Part shown: piece by piece, positions 45,216-55,777 of the stretch
Layout: the number at the start of each line of letters is the position of its first letter
Numbering within the stretch: position 1 is the stretch's first letter
Assembly (NCBI RefSeq): GCF_032854445.1
Contig: NC_088296.1
Location: 13,926,706-13,990,705, forward strand
Direction of reading: 5' to 3'
DNA: 64,000 bases
DNA from: Liolophura sinensis
Lineage: Eukaryota; Mollusca; Polyplacophora; Chitonida; Chitonidae
Position numbers and translations under genes: made by a program
The notes under the pieces: generated by a model
Databases searched by the model: none
What the model was told of the DNA's origin: nothing
What the model saw: only the letters and a program-made list of their open reading frames with translations

Positions 45216-46366
45216 GTGAGACGTGACACAGACTGTCATCATGGTGTATGAGGACCCCAATAAGGTGAGAATGCATGAGGACGCCAATAAGGTGTGACAG
45301 TGTGACTGGCAGTATACATTACACAGATTGTCATCATGATGTACGAGGACCCTAATAAAGTGGGACTGTATGAGGACCCCAAGAAGGTGAAACAGTGTGA
45401 CTGGCAATGTACATGACACAGCTTGTCATCATAATGTATGAGGACCCCAAGAAGGTGAGACAGTGTGACTGGCAGTATACATGGCGCAGACTGTCATCAT
45501 GATGTATGAGGACCCCAATAAGGTGTGACAGTGTGACTGGCAGTATACATGACACAGATTGTCATCATGATGTATGAGGACCCCAATAAGGTGAGACATG
45601 ACACAGACTGTCATCATGGCGTATGAGGACCCCAATGAGGTGAGACAGTGTGACTGACAGTGTACATGACACAGGCTGTCATCATGGTGTATGAGGACCC
45701 CAATAATGTGAGACATGACACAGATTGTTATCATGGTGTATAAGGTCCCCAATAAGGTGAGACAGTGTGACTGACAATATACATGACACAGGCTGTCATC
45801 ATGATGTATGAGGACCCCAATAATGTGAGACATGACACAGATTGTCATCATGGTGTATGAGGACCCCAATAAGGTGAGACAGTGTGACTGACAATATACA
45901 TGACACAGGCTGTCATCATGGTGTATGAGGACCCCAATAAGGTGAGACATGACACAGATTGTCATCATGGTGTATGAGGACCCCAATAAGGTGAGACAGT
46001 GTGACTGACAATATACATGACACAGACTGTCATCATGGCGTATGAGGACCCCAATAATGTGAGACATGACACAGATTGTCATCATGGTGTATGAGGACCC
46101 CAATAAGGTGAGACAGTGTGACTGACAATATACATGACACATACTGTCATCATGGTGTATGAGGACCCCAATAAGGTGAGACAGTGTGACTGGCAATATA
46201 CATGACACAGACTGTCATCATGGTGTATGAGGACCCAAATAAGGTGAGACATGACACATACTGTCATCATGGTGTATGAGGACCCCAATAAGGTGAGACA
46301 GTGTGACTGGCAATATACATGACACAGTCTGTCATCATGGTGTATGAGGACCCTAATAAGGTGCTC
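45170..46366 (+). repeat. Minisatellite built from the exon 19 / intron junction
   Basis: Copies of ACACAGATTGTCATCATGAT and GTATGAGGACCCCAATAAGG, i.e. the last 45 nt of exon 19 with donor GTGAGA, recur about 19 times. Long units carry CAGTGTGACTGACAATATAC between copies and short units omit it, and the two kinds often alternate. Reading through the real donor gives a stop within about a dozen codons. The final copy changes the donor to GTGCTC. Confidence 0.95.
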
Positions 46367-46504
46367 ATCACTAAGATCTGTGCCATGCCCATAACCTAAA
46401 AAATTGTCTCCAAATAACTGGGATACCATCAGTTATATTAAAACACGGTAAGCTACACTGTGCTTACATGACCAAAACCACATGTGAATATTTTATTATT
46501 TGTT

Positions 46505-46530
46505 TAAATATATATATATATATATATGTA
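46505..46530. repeat. (TA)n microsatellite before exon 20
   Basis: About ten TA units end some 20 bp upstream of the exon 20 acceptor, so length changes here would move the branch-point region. Confidence 0.95.
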
Positions 46531-46548
46531 TATATGTTTATATTTCAG

Positions 46549-46662
46549 GAGTACACCTCAGCGGAACGTTTCCATGTGGAGCTACATTTCAGTCCTGGAG
46601 CCTATACCTGTGATCACACTGCCCCCAAAGATACCCACGTCACCAAGAGCATGACTAACACG
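46549..46662 (+). CDS. PPIP5K: PPIP5K exon 20: ERFHVELHFSPGA, end of phosphatase-like domain
   Basis: The acceptor TATTTCAG is followed by 38 phase-0 codons, EYTSAERFHVELHFSPGAYT and CDHTAPKDTHVTKSMTNT, with donor GTAAGG. SxERFHVELHFSPG is the family block that ends the conserved region. The rest begins the variable tail. A partial, mutated copy of the exon 3' end lies 30 bp downstream (46691-46772). Confidence 0.96.
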
Positions 46663-46690
46663 GTAAGGTAGTCAGTCACATAATATGGTG

Positions 46691-46772
46691 ACACTTCAGT
46701 CCTGGAGCCTATACCTGTGATCTTACTGCCCCCAAAGATACCCATGTCACCAAGAGCATGACATTTTAAGGT
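46691..46772 (+). pseudogene. Partial tandem copy of the exon 20 3' end
   Basis: ACACTTCAGTCCTGGAGCCT to ACCAAGAGCATGACA repeats the last 75-80 nt of exon 20 with a few substitutions (for example GATCTTACTG for GATCACACTG). The junction is changed to CATTTTAAGGTGCTTG. It contains an internal TTCAG that could act as an acceptor. Confidence 0.9.
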
Positions 46773-46927
46773 GCTTGTAGTCTGTCACAAAGTCATGTGA
46801 CATGTAAACCATGCTATTTTTGTGACCCCGAGCAGATTGTGCCCGAGTGGTTAAGAATCTTCAGCATTTTACGTCAGCAGTAGACAGAGAATTTCTTGAT
46901 TTTCCCCTGTCATTATTCAAAGACCCT

Positions 46928-47057
46928 GGGCCCAGTTTCACAAAGTTTTTTTTATCGTACATTTGTCGTACAATATTTTGTGCATCAGTTAATACCATAC
47001 CACTGACCTATATGCGCGATTATCTTACATGTACGACATCTTTGTGAAACTGGCCCC
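46928..47057. mobile_element. MITE-like element, 130 bp, with 18-bp inverted ends
   Basis: GGGCCCAGTTTCACAAAG at the left pairs with CTTTGTGAAACTGGCCCC at the right (16 of 18). Inner TCGTAC/GTACGA motifs are also inverted. There is no coding frame. Confidence 0.8.
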
Positions 47058-47517
47058 AGGTGACTGTAAGGGGTGGACGATTTTCTACCATTTGCTAACA
47101 AAGTCTAACATTTGTTGAAGACCATTTGTCTTCCGTCTGTAGGGTTTGCATGCCAAAATCATGTATTTATATGTCAATAGTGGAAAAGTTTGTCAGTAAC
47201 ATCTTTACCAGATCAATGCTTTACCTGTGGTACTCATAAAGCTTACAGGTATCATATACAGCACTGTAAATGACCTAAAATTGCGCCCCAAAGTGCATTT
47301 GCAGGCAAATAAAGTGTCACAAAATATTATTTTTTGTGTTTGAACTGATTTTTTTCCGGTGGTATATGACCCTACCTTCATCTCAAAATACATTTCTTTT
47401 TCTCAAAAATTGGGTAAAATGTTAAAGTTAAAAACTGCCGTGTAACTACAATCAAATAAATAAATTAATGAGTCAAAAACTGCCTGATTGCAAGGCTTCC
47501 ACACTTTATCCCTGCAG

Positions 47518-47664
47518 CCCCTGTCCCATGTACAGGAGAGGACCAAACCGGGCGGGGCACTCAGACATCACCATGCCAAGCTGTTTGGTGGACCCATTGT
47601 AGCTGTGTCACTGGACCCAGATAAAGCCAATATTTTTGATGCCATCCACGAGGAACAAGAGAAG
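47518..47664 (+). CDS. PPIP5K: PPIP5K exon 21: start of variable C-terminal tail
   Basis: The acceptor TCCCTGCAG is followed by 49 phase-0 codons beginning PLSHVQERTKPGGALRHHHA and including KLFGGPIVAVSLDPDKANIF and DAIHEEQEK. The donor is GTACAA. The segment has no clear vertebrate equivalent that I recall. It is assigned by uninterrupted frame, matching phase on both sides and coding-like composition. Confidence 0.85.
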
Positions 47665-47939
47665 GTACAAGTACATCATGGTCAAACATACTGCCCTAAT
47701 TCCTCAACCTTTTTTGTCTACGAAAGAGCAACTTTCAGTGCAATTAATGTAAATTTTTTATTTGATGTTGGACACAAAACTACATTGGATGGATTGGCCA
47801 ATTTCGGGGCTTTACAAAAGTATAATTTTATCAGTCTACACAGGTGTAAAACACCTTTCAACTAAATAATTACACTGCATTGAATGAAAACACCCATTGG
47901 ACGACGAATATTATCCTTCTCTGATCGTGTAGTAGCAAT

Positions 47940-48965
47940 GAGCTCTCTGAACAGTGTTGTTGTTCGGTCAGGACCACATTTCCTTCACCAATTCTGAACA
48001 GTGTTGTTGTTCGTTCAGGACCACATTTCCTTCACCAATTGTGAACAGTGTTGTTGTTCGTTCAGGACCACATGTCCTCCACCAATCCTGAACCGTGTTG
48101 TTGTTCATTCAGGACCACATTTCCTCCACCAATTTTGGACATTGTTTGTTCAGGACCACATGTCCTCCACCAATTCTGAACAGTGTTGTTGTTTGTTCAG
48201 GACCACATGTCCTCCACCAATTCTGAACAGTGTTGTTGTTCGTTCAGGACCACATTTCCTCCACCAATTTTGGACATTGTTTGTTCAGGACCACATGTCC
48301 TCCACCAATTCTGAACAGTGTTTTTGTTCGTTCAGGACCACATTTCCTTCACCAATTCTGAACAGTGTTGTTGTTTGTTCAGGACCACATTTCCACCACC
48401 AGTTCTGAACAATGTTGTTGTTCGTTCAGGACCACATGTCATCCACCAATTGTGAACAGTGTTGTTGTTTGTTCAGGACCACATGTCCTCCACCAATTGT
48501 GAACAGTGTTGTTGTTTGTTCAGGACCACATGTCCTCCACCAATTCTGAACAGTGTTGTTGTTTGTTCAGGACCACATGTCCTCCACCGATTCTGAACAG
48601 TGTTGTTGTTTGTTCAGGACCACATTTCCACCACCAGTTCTGAACAATGTTGTTGTTCGTTCAGGACCACATGTCATCCACCAATTGTGAACAGTGTTGT
48701 TGTTTGTTCAGGACCACATGTCCTCCACCAATTGTGAACAGTGTTGTTGTTTGTTCAGGACCACATGTCCTCCACCAATTCTGAACAGTGTTGTTGTTTG
48801 TTCAGGACCACATGTCCTCCACCGATTCTGAACAGTGTTGTTGTTTGTTCAGGACCACATGTCCTCCACCAATTCTGAACAGTGTTGTTGTTCGTTCAGG
48901 ACCACATGTCCTCCACCGATTCTGAACAGTGTTGTTGTTCGTTCAGGACCACATGTCCTCAACCA
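47940..48965 (+). repeat. 47-bp minisatellite with TTCAG|GACC in every unit, about 22 copies
   Basis: The unit runs GTTCAGGACCACATGTCCTC, CACCAATTCTGAACAGTGTT and GTTGTTT. A pyrimidine-containing acceptor-like GTTCAG occurs in every unit. A five-unit block at about 48388 is repeated at about 48628. The intron joins exons 21 and 22, which are in frame without anything between them. Confidence 0.96.
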
Positions 48966-48999
48966 GTATGACGTGGATATCTGTGCGACACCTGGGAAA

Positions 49000-49265
49000 G
49001 TGAGGCCTCCGTGACCAAGGTGGTTAGCACGCCAGCACGGCGCACTGACCCAAGGAGCTTCTCACCAATAAGGGCTACCGTGATATCAGGTCCATGTCAT
49101 GCTGGCTTCCTCTCCAGCCATATGTGGGAAGGTCTGCCAGCAAGCTGCAGATGGTCATTGGTTTCCCCACGGGCTCGTTCTGGTTTGCTCCCACCTTAGT
49201 GCTGCCTGCCGTGGTATAAGTGAAATATTCTAGAGTACAGCCTAAAACACCAATAAAAGAAATGA
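49000..49265 (+). repeat. tRNA-derived SINE, full length, plus strand
   Basis: The head GGCCTCCGTGACCAAGGTGG/TTAGCACGCCAGC, the body GGTCTGCCAGCAAGCTGCAG and the tail ACACCAATAAAAGAAATGAA follow directly after the 47-bp array. Confidence 0.92.
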
Positions 49266-49442
49266 ATTAAAAAAACACATGGGAATGTTCTGGGAACCAC
49301 ACACAAGTACACGTTTGTCACAGGCACTCAAATTTTCTTCCCCATAAAGCTTAGGTGAAAAAATGAATAATGAAATAAATCAAAACTCAATAAAGTGAAT
49401 GGCTTATGGTGGTTTTTATGAACATTCATCTCCTACTTATAG

Positions 49443-49604
49443 GTCCCACAGCCCAAGTCCCCAGATCCCAACATCCCAGAATGGGACTGGGGTGAAGGTG
49501 AGGAGGACGTAGAGGTCAAGGTCAATCTGGAGGACCGGTCAGAGGGCAAGGACATTCAAGAGGAAGGTCAAGGATCACGCAGTGTCACACCCCAACCAAT
49601 GGAG
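49443..49604 (+). CDS. PPIP5K: PPIP5K exon 22: acidic tail segment
   Basis: The acceptor ACTTATAG is followed by 54 phase-0 codons, VPQPKSPDPNIPEWDWGEGE then EDVEVKVNLEDRSEGKDIQE, ending in TPQPME followed by the Val/Ser boundary at donor GTCAGC. It joins exon 21 directly in frame. It is rich in Glu, Asp and Pro, as expected for a disordered tail. No domain is recognised. Confidence 0.85.
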
Positions 49605-50448
49605 GTCAGCGTAAAGTTGAACCTGATACTTGTTAAATCTGTTTTGTGAGGAGGGTACAGTGATAATGTCTCGAAAAAACAAATTGCTCTCTGGACACAT
49701 CTAGCTTTGTTTTGAAAAAAAACCTTGAACAATAATCCTGACAGTTGTCCGATTAACAGCAGATAGGTTTGATGCATTTGGCATTTTTGGACAGGGAATT
49801 TTCAGGAATACCCTGCTTCCTTGGTTCTTGAGGCCCTACACTCAATATAAACTGGTCTGTAGTGCTCTTTTGTGTTGCCTTACATGAAATTCCTTGGATA
49901 TGTGTGTCAGAGGTGGGAAGTGTCGTCTGTACATACATGTATAACTTGCCAAAGGTTGGTGGTTACCTCCATTCATAAAACTGACAATCATTTTGAACAA
50001 TAATACAAGGAAAAGTTCTGCAAAGATGAAAGGCCTTGAAATCTCCCTGTATTTTTTTTTAAATTTTAATAAATGCATATGGAAAAACATGTAGTATATT
50101 TTTTGTTTGTCTAGCTTGTAAAGCAATTTGTGAAATGTGGCGATGCATGGGGTTATGCGTGATTTAATGCTTCCACCTCGAACAATGGCTATCCATTAAT
50201 GAATGCTGCTCTAGAGCTAATAATAATGAAAGAGCCTGGAAAATGTCTTGATTTTCACATTACGAAAAGAGTAGGAACCCTAACATTTCAATGGATCATT
50301 TTTAGTTACATGTGATGAACACCTTATTGGTGTCTTGGGTTTTGCTGTACATTAGCAGGGATCAGAATTTTTAGCTGACATCAGTCGATTTAAAGGGATT
50401 TTGGGGAAAGAAATTCTCTTCAGTGATAGACCCTGTGGTACATTACAG

Positions 50449-50650
50449 GAGGGGTTGAGCCAGGACGACCAGACCTCCAGCTCCACAGTGTGCAGTAGTC
50501 ATGGCAGTAAGGAGGGAAGCTGGGGCCAGGGGCTGGACTCTGAGCCAGGGACCTCCTCCCCCAAGCAGGAGAGGGGCATGCACAGCAGGACACCCACACA
50601 ACCCATCAGTATCGCCAGAGACAAGCCCATCATTCAGATCTCAGACTCAG
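50449..50650 (+). CDS. PPIP5K: PPIP5K exon 23: Ser/Gly-rich tail segment
   Basis: The acceptor CATTACAG is followed in phase 0 by EGLSQDDQTSSSTVCSSHGS, KEGSWGQGLDSEPGTSSPKQ, a short basic stretch and ARDKPIIQISDS, with one base (G) left at donor GTAGTA. It is low complexity and Ser-rich, consistent with a disordered, possibly phosphorylated tail. From here every downstream exon starts and ends in phase 1. Confidence 0.85.
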
Positions 50651-50799
50651 GTAGTATAATAGGAGAGGCATGTGAATTGTACCCTTGTGAATCCTTGGGT
50701 ACACTACATTGTCTTGGTTTTTCTTGTAATTTCTCACAATAATTTGGACGAGGTCAGAGTAGATCATAAAATAAAACAAGATCTACTTCATCTTACAAG

Positions 50800-50960
50800 G
50801 GAATAGAGGAGGACATGCCTTATTGGTAAGGTACTGGATTCTCTACGCACAAGGTGCGTGTTTCATACTTGCCTTGAACAGGGACTCTGTACTATTCTCC
50901 CTCATTACAGCATTGTTGTTGTTGTTGGACAAATGTGAAGCATATTGTATTAAAGTTTGT
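50800..50960 (+). repeat. Second SINE-like family, copy two
   Basis: TTATTGGTAAGGTACTGGAT and GTGTTTCATACTTGCCTTGA / CAGGGACTCTGTACTATTCT parallel the element at 22425. Confidence 0.55.
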
Positions 50961-51274
50961 TAGCTTCTGATAGCTTGTGCCTTATGTAATATAGCAACAT
51001 GCTTAGTTACATGTTGAACTGGACCAACCAAGATTCTTTGTGCAAAGAATTAACAAAATCTGAAGGTTTGTTCACTGAAACTTTTGAGAGTACGTAAGTG
51101 TATCTACAGATGTGTCCAAAAACAACTGCGGAAAAATTTGATAGATTCATCCCTTATGCTGAATCACATACTCTAATGAATGGTGTTATAGTGGAGGAGA
51201 GGTGTAGACGGGGTCAATAAGCAGTCATTTGCTCAGTGATTCATACATGTAGTTGGGAGACCTCTTGTCTTCGA

Positions 51275-51668
51275 TTAAGCAAAATGTCAGTTGTTCACCA
51301 ATGTGGAAGTGAGAGCCATAGTAGCAAAATTTCAGTTGTTCACCACTGTAGAACTGAGAGCCGTAGTAGCAAAATGTCAGTTGTTCACCACTGTAGAACT
51401 GAGAACCATAGTAGGAAATGTCAGTTGTTCACCACTGTAGAACTGAGAGCCATAGTAGCAAAATGTCAGTTGTTCACCAATGTAGAAGTGAGAGCCATAG
51501 TAGCAAAATGTCAGTTATTCACCAATGTAGAAGTGAGAGCCATAGTAGCAAAATGTCCGTTGTTCACCTCTGTAGAACTGAGAGCCATATTAGCAAAATG
51601 TCAGTTGTTCACCAATGTAGAACTGAGAGCCATAGTAGCAAAATGTCAGTTGTTCATCAATGTAGAAA
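51275..51668 (+). repeat. 45-bp minisatellite, about 8.5 copies
   Basis: The unit is ACTGAGAGCCATAGTAGCAA, AATGTCAGTTGTTCACCAAT and GTAGA. Period 45 leaves plus-strand frames open, giving repetitive pseudo-proteins. Confidence 0.96.
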
Positions 51669-52106
51669 CAATCAAAAAGGCCACACCAATTAATTTTTTG
51701 GGGGTTTTACACTCTGAAGGAATCTCTTCTCAGTAGCACTGGAGGGTGTAAAGAAAAACAAAATAAAACAGTACTGGAAAAAATAACCCAAGAAATGCGG
51801 ACTGTCTCAGGAATTTTTTTGTTTATGTTCAGTATGTATTTTACATGTATGTGATTGGAAAGCCTTAAAAAAAAAGAAATATTATATGAATAACAAGATC
51901 GGAAAAAAATAAAAAGGTGGATTTACAGTTTTAATTTTTGTCTGTTTTGGGATTTTGTAGTGAAAAAAAAAGATTATCTTTACATAAATTTGGATATACT
52001 ACACGTATATTACACTAGGTGTAATAACCTAGCTTTGTTCAGCAATATCTACATGTGTATAAAGCAGCCTCATATTGTTAACATTGTTTGCATGTGTATG
52101 TTACAG

Positions 52107-52178
52107 ATGAGTCCCGGCCACAGAGTTTAGAAGAAAAAAGAAGTCAAAGTTTTGAAGAGAAATCTGAAGGACCAGAAG
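52107..52178 (+). CDS. PPIP5K: PPIP5K exon 24: charged tail segment, symmetric phase 1
   Basis: The acceptor GTTACAG is followed by two bases completing Asp, then ESRPQSLEEKRSQSFEEKSE and GPE, with donor GTATGT after one base. The length is 72 nt, so skipping it would keep frame. It is rich in Glu, Ser and Arg, with an RSQSFEE unit that resembles a basophilic kinase site (inference). Confidence 0.8.
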
Positions 52179-52319
52179 GTATGTGTGTACTTGTTGTCTA
52201 CCTGCTACATCTGTACTCAGACTTGCATTACATGTATTTTTGATAAGGGTGAATAATAAGCAAAGCCCTGTGGAAATCTTGCAGTGGAGAGCAGTGGATT
52301 TACTTGAATGAAGGCCGCT

Positions 52320-52705
52320 ATACACTGAGCACTTTGCTGCGACCCCACCTGACCTGACTGTAGTCTTTGCAAGTCGGTCTGGGTCGTGTCTAATCGCTGG
52401 GAGGTATATACTGGGTAGCAGGGATGTATACACTAGTGACGTGCCCATTGTCCTTTGCTACGACGCGACCTGACCTGACTGTAGTCTTTACAAGTCGGTT
52501 TGAGACGTGTCTAATCGCTGGGAGGTATACACTGGGTAGCAGGGATGTATACACTAGTGTCGTGCCCATTGTCCTTTGCTACGACCGACCTGACCTGACT
52601 GTAGTCTTTGCAAGTCGGTTTGAGACGTGTCTAATCGCTGGGAGGTATATACTGGGTAGCAGGGATGTATACACTAGTGACGTGCCCATTGTCCTTTGCT
52701 ACGAG
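52320..52705 (+). repeat. About 118-bp tandem repeat, three and a half copies
   Basis: Each copy contains CTGACCTGACTGTAGTCTTT, GTGTCTAATCGCTGGGAGGT and GCAGGGATGTATACACTAGT. Copies are nearly identical. Confidence 0.95.
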
Positions 52706-52867
52706 GATCGGAATATAATTTCCAGATGATGTTGCACTTGTTCCAATTTTTTTCTACCATTTCTATTTACCGGTAAACAAATATTTTCTGACTATACATG
52801 CATCTCTTCGCCGGACATGGACTCATCTGATAATAGCAATATCCGATATTTTGATTGATTGATTTTT

Positions 52868-53130
52868 TTTTTTTTTTGATTGGTGTTTTACGCCGTACTC
52901 AAGAATATTTCACTTATACGACGGCGGCCAGCATTATGATGGGTGGAAACCGGGCACAGCCCGGGGAAAACCCACGACCATCCGCAGGTTGCTGTCAGAC
53001 CTTCCCACTTACGGCCGGAGAGAAAGCCAGCATGAGCTGGACTTGAACTCACAGCGACCGCATTGGTGAGAGACTCATGGGTCATTACGCTGCGCTAGCG
53101 CGCTAACCGACTGAGCCACGGAGGCCCCCC
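52868..53130 (-). repeat. tRNA-derived SINE, full length and well preserved, minus strand
   Basis: The copy reads from TTTGATTGGTGTTTTACGCC to GCGCTAACCGACTGAGCCAC/GGAGGCC. On the minus strand box A is TGGCTCAGTCGG and box B-like GAGTTCAAGTCC. It is one of the least diverged copies, so probably young. Confidence 0.94.
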
Positions 53131-54560
53131 GATATTTTGAAGCTATTGCAGCAATCGGTATTATTCTTTGCCGAAGACGCCATCGGAGACAGCTACTCAA
53201 GAGTTGCTGGGTAAAGACGTGGCTGCTGTTGCGTGAACAGCAGGGGTTTTTTCATAAGGCTCATCACTCCACTCGATGAGCATGTCGTCAGCCTGTGTCG
53301 TCCACGTGAACTCCGTGTGCTCTGTTTAGATACCAAAAAGTGGCTGCATGACTATCCATCTAGTTCTGATTGGCTGAAGGTTGAAGACTGTCACCGACGA
53401 TAGTCGTTATAGTTGATACACTAGTGGAAAGAATGCTCGACTGGGCCCAACATTTTTTACAAAACACCTAGCATGATCAGCTCACTCATGACTAGACACG
53501 ACTGCAGCTGATTGGACACGATTTTCGTGGTGGAGAGGTATACACTTGAAATTTGTCACCAACCCAATGCTGGGTTGGGTTGGGTCGCATCAAAACACTC
53601 AGTGCATACCAGCCTTTAAGGATATGAACAGACTGAGGATAGATCTGTCACTTCCGTCACGTCTGTCACCATTGGCTAGATTTCTGTGGAATTTGCATAT
53701 CAGCTACATGTATGTGTATCATGCCAATTATACATACATATTCTGTTTTCCATGAAAAAAAAAAAAAAAAATCAAAGACGGATAGCTTTGGAAAGGAATG
53801 CTAACGTGTACTTTTTGATTTTTTCATTTCATCGTCTTTATAATTTTGTGTTGGTGACATTTTTCTCAGTGCATTGGCTCTTGTTGCTTTAACACACGCG
53901 GTATTGATTTATATGACGTCCAAAGTATACGTGTTCATCTCAAGTACTGAGTAATTAACTTTCTGTCCACATAATCGTGATGTCGTTGGTTTCAATAATA
54001 CGCTAACTATTCTGTGATCCACTTAACATTCGTCTTACTTGTTTTGTCAGCTGCATTCTATTCTATATGTGATGTATGATCAATGTGGTAATTTCAAAAC
54101 TGGTGGTGGTAGCCATGCTGTTCAACCTGACAAGGTACATGTACCTGATTGGACGGATCTGTATTTCTCCTGCTAGCCTGTCTCTTTAATGCGGACATGT
54201 AACTTAGCAGCTCGATTTACTCTGGTCACATTTTTTATTGATTCTTGAAATTTCATCAGTGTTATAATTTTGTTAACATATACTTTTTAAGAAAGAAGGA
54301 GGGGATATTCTATATTTTTATTCATGTCGAACTAAACAATATTACACTCACACAACATTGACCAGCATTATGGTGGATGGAAATACGTTAAAATAAGACA
54401 CAGCTATAAATAACAAGTGTTTAATCAATATCAGTGAGATATCTGATGAAAGATGTGATACACAGACATATATACAATAATTAAAAACTGAAATGTTTAA
54501 ATGCAATTTTCAATTTGTAACCTATCGAGATTCCTGTTCATTTCATGCAAGAAGTCTTGG
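53131..54560. other. Intron between exons 24 and 25, nothing further recognised
   Basis: A weak minus-strand SINE trace (CCAGCATTATGGTGGATGG near 54360) and a GGGTTGGGTTGGG run near 53570 are the only notable sequences. Confidence 0.55.
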
Positions 54561-54569
54561 TATTGACTG

Positions 54570-55490
54570 GCGTGTTCTGACGATTATCATGACATGGAGA
54601 ACAGTTTACTTGCATTCCTTAATCACTCGCATTCATGGTAATTGTGTACTTGAACAGTTATCATGATATGTAAACAGTTTACTTGCATTCCTTATTCACT
54701 CGCATTCATGGTAATTGTGTACTTGAACAGTTATCATGATATGTAAACAGTTTACTTGCATTCTTTATTCACTCGTATTCATGGTAATTGTGTACTTGAA
54801 CAGTTATCATGATATGTAAACAGTTTACTTGCATTCTTTATTCACCCGTATTCATGGTAATTGTGTACTTGAACAGTTATCATGATATGTAAACAGTTTA
54901 CATGCATTCTTTATTCACTCACATTCATGGTAATGGTGCACTTGGACAGTGATTCTGATATTTAAACAGTTTACTTGCATTCTTTATTCACTCACATTCA
55001 TGGTAATGGTGCACTTGGACAGTGATCCTGATATGTAAACAGTTTACTGGCATTCCTTATTCACTCGCATTCATGGTAATTGTGTACTTGAACAGTTATC
55101 ATGGTATGTAAACAGTTTACTTGCATTCTTTATTCACTCGCATTCATGGTAATAGTGCACTTGGACAGTGATCCTGATATGTAAACAGTTTACTTGCATT
55201 CTTTATTCACTCGCATTCATGGTAATAGTGCACTTGAACAGTTATCATGATATGTAAACAGTTTACTTGCATTCTTTATCCACTCACATTCATGGTAATG
55301 GTGCGCTTGGACAGTGATCCTGATATGTAAACAGTTTACTTGCATTCTTTTTTCACTCACATTCTTGGTAATGGTGTGCTTCGACGGTTAGCACTATATG
55401 TAAACAGTTTACTTGCATTCCTTATTCATTCATATTCATGGTAATTGCGTACTTGAACAGTTATCATGATATGTAAACAGTTTACTTGCA
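54570..55490 (+). repeat. 73-bp minisatellite, about 12.6 copies
   Basis: The unit includes CATTCATGGTAATTGTGTAC, TTGAACAGTTATCATGATAT, GTAAACAGTTTAC and TTGCATTCTTTATTCACTC. Each unit carries the 13-bp palindrome GTAAACAGTTTAC. Variants (TTATCATGAT or TGATCCTGAT; TGTGTACTTGA or GTGCACTTGG) come in blocks. Confidence 0.96.
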
Positions 55491-55762
55491 TCATTCCTTA
55501 CACATTTTACATTTCTACAAGAAAATTTTCAAGAACTATCAGCCCAAATTTGAATACCCCCCTCCTTCTTTTTTTTTTTTTTTTTTTTTTTTTTGAATGG
55601 TACACGTGTACCTAATTTTCATATGAAAAGACAGGCTTGTAGGGCTGCAGATCAGTCACTCTTACATGAACATTGAATTTCATATAAAACTAATTTCACT
55701 TTCATTTTCCGCCACCGTCTGTTTAATTATTGCCTGTTTTGTTTTCTCTTTGATGTGTATAG

Positions 55763-55777
55763 ATGTTCAGCCAGAGA
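55763..55777 (+). CDS. PPIP5K: Candidate PPIP5K microexon (15 nt), symmetric phase 1
   Basis: A 15-nt segment lies between TGTGTATAG and GTAAGT and would add Asp-Val-Gln-Pro-Glu. Phase is 1 on both sides, matching exon 24 before it and exon 28 after it. The donor (AGA|GTAAGT) is strong. A segment this short can arise by chance, so the call rests on splice-site quality and phase alone. Confidence 0.45.

Noticed and set aside
45012-46429. Minus-strand frames up to 259 codons
   Set aside because: They are antisense readings of the exon 19 junction array.
48946-48998. Possible exon after the last TTCAG of the 47-bp array
   Set aside because: Either plausible reading ends in a phase that does not fit exon 22, while exons 21 and 22 join perfectly without it.
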